Assembly (NCBI RefSeq): GCF_001316005.1
Contig: NZ_BBBJ01000007.1
Span: forward strand, 1-64,000
Source of the DNA: Vulcanisaeta distributa JCM 11217
Lineage (GTDB): Archaea; Thermoproteota; Thermoprotei; Thermoproteales; Thermocladiaceae
Reading direction: 5' to 3'
DNA length: 64,000 nucleotides
Shown: positions 61,300-64,000 of the stretch, one piece after another
Numbering within the stretch: position 1 is the first letter of the stretch
Layout of the letters: every line of letters starts with the position of its first letter
Notes under the pieces: model-generated
Databases searched by the model: none
Seen by the model: only the letters and a program-made list of their open reading frames with translations
Told to the model about the DNA's origin: nothing
Program-made: the position numbers and the translations under genes

Positions 61300-61449
61300 T
61301 AATAGCTCAATAACATAGTAATTAATAAATATTAATAATGTTATTCATTAATTAAGATAAGAAGAGAGAACACGCAGAATTCCTCATGATTTGGTGCACT
61401 AAGTAATTTCACATAGACTTATTAATTCAGTCTATAGCATAAGAATAAG

Positions 61450-62328
61450 ATGAGCGAAAACCTTAGGAGCGAGTTTTTGCGTTTGTTGAGGGAGGATGAG
61501 GAGTTTAGGCTTGCGGTGATTGGTTTGTTGGGTATTGCTGATATTCAGTCATCGATTAGGGAGTTGGTTAATGCCGTTAATGAACTGACAAAGACAGTCC
61601 AAAGACTCGCTGAGGGCCAGGATAAATTGTGGCAGGAGGTTAGGGCATTGAGGGAGGACCAAAACAAGTTGTGGCAGGAGAACAACAAGATTTGGCAGGA
61701 GATAAGGGCATTGAGGGAGGGGGGGGCAGGAGAGGCTTTGGGAGGAGAATAATAAGCTGTGGCAGGAGGTTAAATCACTACGCGAGGGCTACGAAGGTTT
61801 AAGGAGTGATGTGAATAGGTTGTGGGAGGAGAATAAGCGAATAAACGAGAACATTGAGAGATTATGGCAGGAGAACAAGAGGATCAACGAAAACATAGAA
61901 AAACTATGGCGAGAAAACAACAAAATATGGAGGGAGATAAGGAGTATTAGGAGAACTTTAGAGCGTGTGACGTTGTCAATAGAGGAGGAAGCCAATGACG
62001 TTGTTCAGTATTTCCTTAAGCAGAGGGGGGGTATTATTGTGGAGACTAGGCCTACGCATTTCAATAGTCGGTTTGAGTTTGATGTTTATGGTACTAATGG
62101 GCAGTTGACGATCGTTGGTGAGGCTAAGACTAGGGCTAGTCCTAACACTGTTAGGAGGGTTGTTGAGAAGATAGATAATGCTGTTAAGGCAATGCCCGAC
62201 AAATTCCCTGGAAGGGTCATCAAGGTAATTTACTGCCTAAGGGCCATGCCGGGCGCGTCGAGGAGGCTAATAGGCTTGGTGTTTGGTTCCTTGAGTCTGG
62301 TAGGGAGAGGAATTCACCGAGCATTTAA
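61450..62328 (+). CDS. Coiled-coil protein with PD-(D/E)XK-like C-terminal domain, frameshifted
   Basis: About 290 residues. Residues ~50-175 form a long coiled coil of repeated units like L-W-Q-E-N-N-K-I-W and L-W-E-E-N-K-R-I-N-E-N-I, in steps near 14 residues. The C-terminal domain reads F-E-F-D-V-Y-G-T-N-G...V-G-E-A-K-T-R-A, matching the D...E-x-K core of restriction-like nucleases found in archaeal DUF3782-type proteins. Breaks: G8 61719-61726 (four restores L-R-E-G-Q-E-R-L-W) and near 62256 (missing G). The repaired frame stops at TAA 62326-62328, sharing TTAA with the convergent kinase stop. Function unknown; nuclease is inference. Confidence 0.7.
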
Positions 62329-62972
62329 TGACTTGGCTTGGCGATATTTAATTCCTTTATTAACTTAATTAGGGATTGAATTGGAGTACCACTGCTCGCG
62401 TCCACGCTAACCAGGTTGAGGGACTTAGCCAATGCATTATATATTACCCACTGCCTCGGTAGTGTCCTTGCGGTTGGTTCACGGCCTTTACGCTTAATTA
62501 ATGTCTTGAGGTCGGCAATTATGAACACGTTCTTACAGTGTTTGATTGCCAATGCCAATGTTGCCCTCCCCCCCCACAAGGTCTTGAGGAAGCCTGGCTC
62601 GGTGGTTACGCAGACCCACACCAGGAAGTCCAGGAGACCTCTCTCGCCAATCACGATCTCGTAAAAACTGGGCATTATGAACCTGAAGAACCAATTGGGT
62701 AGCACTGATATGAATTCCAGGAACCACCAAAGGGGGGGCCTTAGGTTTTTCGGTATTGAAATTCCATAATAGGGATTATCAACACCCCTCATGCTTGGGA
62801 ATAGCGCCAGGAACCTGGCCAGTAGTGACGCGGCCATGTGCGAGCCTCTGATCCAGGAAATCCTAACATGATCATTCCTCATTAAGTATTGAGCAAGTAA
62901 TTGCGCTAATGTACTCTTCCCAGACCCATCAGGCCCGAAGAGGCATATCCTATCATGACCCATCAACAGCAC
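62325..62972 (-). CDS. P-loop nucleoside/thymidylate kinase-like protein
   Basis: 215 residues, intact. Walker A F-G-P-D-G-S-G-K-S-T (~12-21), then I-R-G-S-H-M-A and I-G-E-R-G-L-L-D-F. The layout resembles thymidylate-kinase-like enzymes often encoded beside glycosyltransferases. No lid motif of genuine Tmk recognised, so substrate is uncertain. G8 near 62561 gives L-W-G-G-R. A decayed coding stretch immediately upstream ends 3-4 bases before the start and was probably in the same operon. Confidence 0.74.
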   Translation of the reverse strand: MLLMGHDRICLFGPDGSGKSTLAQLLAQYLMRNDHVRISWIRGSHMAASLLARFLALFPSMRGVDNPYYGISIPKNLRPPLWWFLEFISVLPNWFFRFIMPSFYEIVIGERGLLDFLVWVCVTTEPGFLKTLWGGRATLALAIKHCKNVFIIADLKTLIKRKGREPTARTLPRQWVIYNALAKSLNLVSVDASSGTPIQSLIKLIKELNIAKPSH

Positions 62973-62975
62973 CTA

Positions 62976-63440
62976 GACGAGTATGTATTTAACGTTTTCA
63001 CGACCCACCAACTCCCGTAGTACACTCAACACGTCAATTGATAATCTCTGTTCACTGATTAATATTAATGGTTGTTCATTTCTTATCCTCGCTAAAGCTC
63101 TCATCATATTCGCACGATAGATCATCCTAATTTCTTAAAGACTTTACTACTTGACATAATTGACACATACTTTATATCAAGGCTTTCCATACTTCTTAAA
63201 ACCTTAATAGGTACGTCAATGTGGTCGTGGCTTTACTTAATGTTTGTTACGTTATAATTAACAAGGTCAATTATTAGAAATGTAAGGATGATACCCTAGT
63301 TAAGTAGGTTAATCACCGTTGTTGTTAATATCTCTTCAATTCTATTGAGATTCCTTGTATTTGAGATATGAGATATACGGTATTATTGCTATTGTATTTG
63401 CGAATTTACTTGAAACTTTAATGACGCAATTGCCATGGTT
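62976..63440 (-). pseudogene. Decayed or heavily damaged gene upstream of the kinase
   Basis: The minus strand reads protein-like segments: R-I-E-E-I-L-T-T-T-V-I-N-L-L-N, stop, G-I-I-L-T-F-L-I-I-D-L-V-N, stop, H-D-H-I-D-V-P-I-K-V-L-R-S-M-E-S-L-D in one frame, then R-N-E-Q-P-L-I-L-I-S-E-Q-R-L-S in another, ending at a TAG at 62976 just before the kinase start. Two in-frame stops plus shifts make it non-functional as written. The alpha/beta pattern might be a glycosyltransferase or P-loop protein, not identified. Confidence 0.3.
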
Positions 63441-63704
63441 CATATTATCTAAGGGAGGAATTTCTACAAGTTAAGGAATTTACCACTAAGGTAATAACCA
63501 ATTAGGTGAGGATCATTATAACGTGTTGGGACTAATTATATAGGAGAATAGTTTCATCAACGAGTTTCATAGTCTTATGGCACGGTCTTTTTGATAAATC
63601 GTTATATAGAGTATTGGCAGGTTTATTGGGCTTTCCTACGTCCTTCTCCCACGTAAATTCATGCGAAACCTGTTAATTAATTAATACGTAGATAGGGAAA
63701 GACA
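63441..63704. other. AT-rich gap, nothing recognised
   Basis: AT-rich sequence with many stops in all frames. I see no gene, repeat or convincing promoter, and no G/C tract longer than three. Confidence 0.4.
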
Positions 63705-63998
63705 TTAGCATTGCTTTTGGTTGGGTTGATCTTGTTGTTCCTGCTTCTTCCTATTTGGTCCTATTATTCCGGCTATTAGGTGTCTTTCGGCTATCCATGT
63801 GAAGAATAGTAGTTTGTATACGTAGTCCAGGAGTTCCTCCCTGCCTGTTTCGCGGAATTCCTTAATCATGTGATCTGCAATCTCCCTTAGGGTCCTCACG
63901 TCATCCCACGTGTACTCCTCGTAGGGCTTAACCGTTATTAAGTACCTAAGCTTCTCCTCATCCTCCTTCGTATAGTACTTCGTCCTGGCTACGGGCAC
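63705..63998 (-). CDS. Small hydrophilic protein, unknown
   Basis: 97 residues starting GTG 63998 (an earlier start could lie outside the window). Charged helical protein with Y-Y-T-K-E-D-E-E-K-L near the start and a Gln-rich basic tail (K-K-Q-E-Q-Q-D-Q). Contains aromatic-rich Y-E-E-Y-T-W-D-D-V-R and L-L-F-F-T-W-I-A-E-R. Family not recognised; stands alone at the window edge. Confidence 0.5.
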   Translation of the reverse strand: MPVARTKYYTKEDEEKLRYLITVKPYEEYTWDDVRTLREIADHMIKEFRETGREELLDYVYKLLFFTWIAERHLIAGIIGPNRKKQEQQDQPNQKQC

Positions 63999-64000
63999 CA

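Larger units (their letters stand above)
13..62739. repeat. Dispersed G7/C7 mononucleotide tracts
   Basis: Runs of seven, sometimes eight, G or C recur about every 500 bases, roughly 130 in all. Examples are 943-949, 12436-12442, 23245-23251, 29929-29935, 33164-33170, 41543-41549, 42327-42333, 42401-42407, 46845-46851, 52647-52653, 53435-53441 and 57923-57929; runs of eight lie at 18629-18636, 55244-55251 and 61719-61726. Most lie in frame as GGG GGG or CCC CCC codon pairs, often adding one Gly or Pro to a motif that has only one in the family. Runs of five or six coincide with frame breaks. A few runs of seven also break a frame (24082-24088, 35177-35183). Origin undecided: artefact or unstable G/C tracts. 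Confidence 0.8.

Noticed and set aside
9232-61726. G runs as programmed frameshift sites
   Set aside because: The needed change varies (plus one, minus one, minus two), sites differ between homologs, and many breaks lie at short GG or CC; no consistent slippery signal or downstream structure.
1-64000. CRISPR array or cas genes
   Set aside because: No regularly spaced repeats with unique spacers and no Cas-like protein; the GTTTCAC elements are too short and too close.
1-64000. Insertion sequences or provirus
   Set aside because: No transposase, integrase or terminal inverted repeats seen; PaREP and HEPN genes alone are not evidence of a mobile element.

Overview
This window looks like a chromosomal piece of a thermophilic crenarchaeon of the order Thermoproteales, close to Vulcanisaeta, Caldivirga or Thermoproteus (inference from gene content). 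Supporting signs are Spt4 next to ribosomal protein S24e, a class I archaeal aldolase overlapping a pyrophosphate-type phosphofructokinase, a TtuA-type tRNA thiolase, a thermopsin-like protease, an EtfABCX/FixABCX set, a tungsten aldehyde oxidoreductase, several PaREP1-family genes, intron-containing tRNAs, and start codons lying about 25-35 bases after TATA-like boxes as in leaderless archaeal mRNAs.

Layout. 0-8 kb: initiator tRNA, thermopsin-like surface protease, archease, VapBC, membrane proteins, a glycosyltransferase. 8-13 kb: molybdenum hydroxylase (CO/aldehyde dehydrogenase type). 12.6-18 kb: Tsr3, an endonuclease III relative, Spt4-S24e, two radical SAM proteins. 18.5-25 kb: EtfC-X-B-A, an MFS carrier, CoaBC. 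25-31 kb: an AbrB-like regulator, GH15 glucoamylase, PFP-FBA, a creatininase-type amidohydrolase, TtuA, tRNA-Gly. 32-60 kb: a sugar and sugar-acid island with a sugar ABC importer lacking its ATPase, altronate dehydratase halves, two beta-hydroxyacid dehydrogenases, AOR, a TPP enzyme, two MFS carriers, GlcD, mannonate dehydratase, a KdaD-like dehydratase, an enolase-superfamily dehydratase, glucose dehydrogenase, a 2-oxoacid:ferredoxin oxidoreductase subunit and another dehydrogenase. HEPN/nucleotidyltransferase and PaREP1 genes are scattered through it. 60-64 kb: ThiM, a coiled-coil putative nuclease, a P-loop kinase, and a decayed region.

The genes fit a sugar-fermenting or respiring hyperthermophile. 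Glucose dehydrogenase and the dehydratases feed Entner-Doudoroff-like routes, PFP/FBA serve glycolysis and gluconeogenesis, and AOR, the molybdenum hydroxylase, the 2-oxoacid oxidoreductase and EtfABCX handle aldehydes, ferredoxin and quinone electrons.

The strongest signal is not a gene. About 130 runs of exactly seven (a few eight) G or C lie through the window. Most lie in frame as Gly-Gly or Pro-Pro, and at many of them the protein is one residue longer than its paralog or family motif, as if a run of four had become seven. Runs of exactly five or six G/C fall almost only at broken reading frames, and I count about 76 frame breaks in about 40 genes, nearly all repaired by adding or removing one G or C. 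This is either a sequencing/assembly artefact or extreme G/C-run instability of the kind reported for Pyrobaculum aerophilum. For broken genes I give the reconstructed full span. Residue numbers are approximate.
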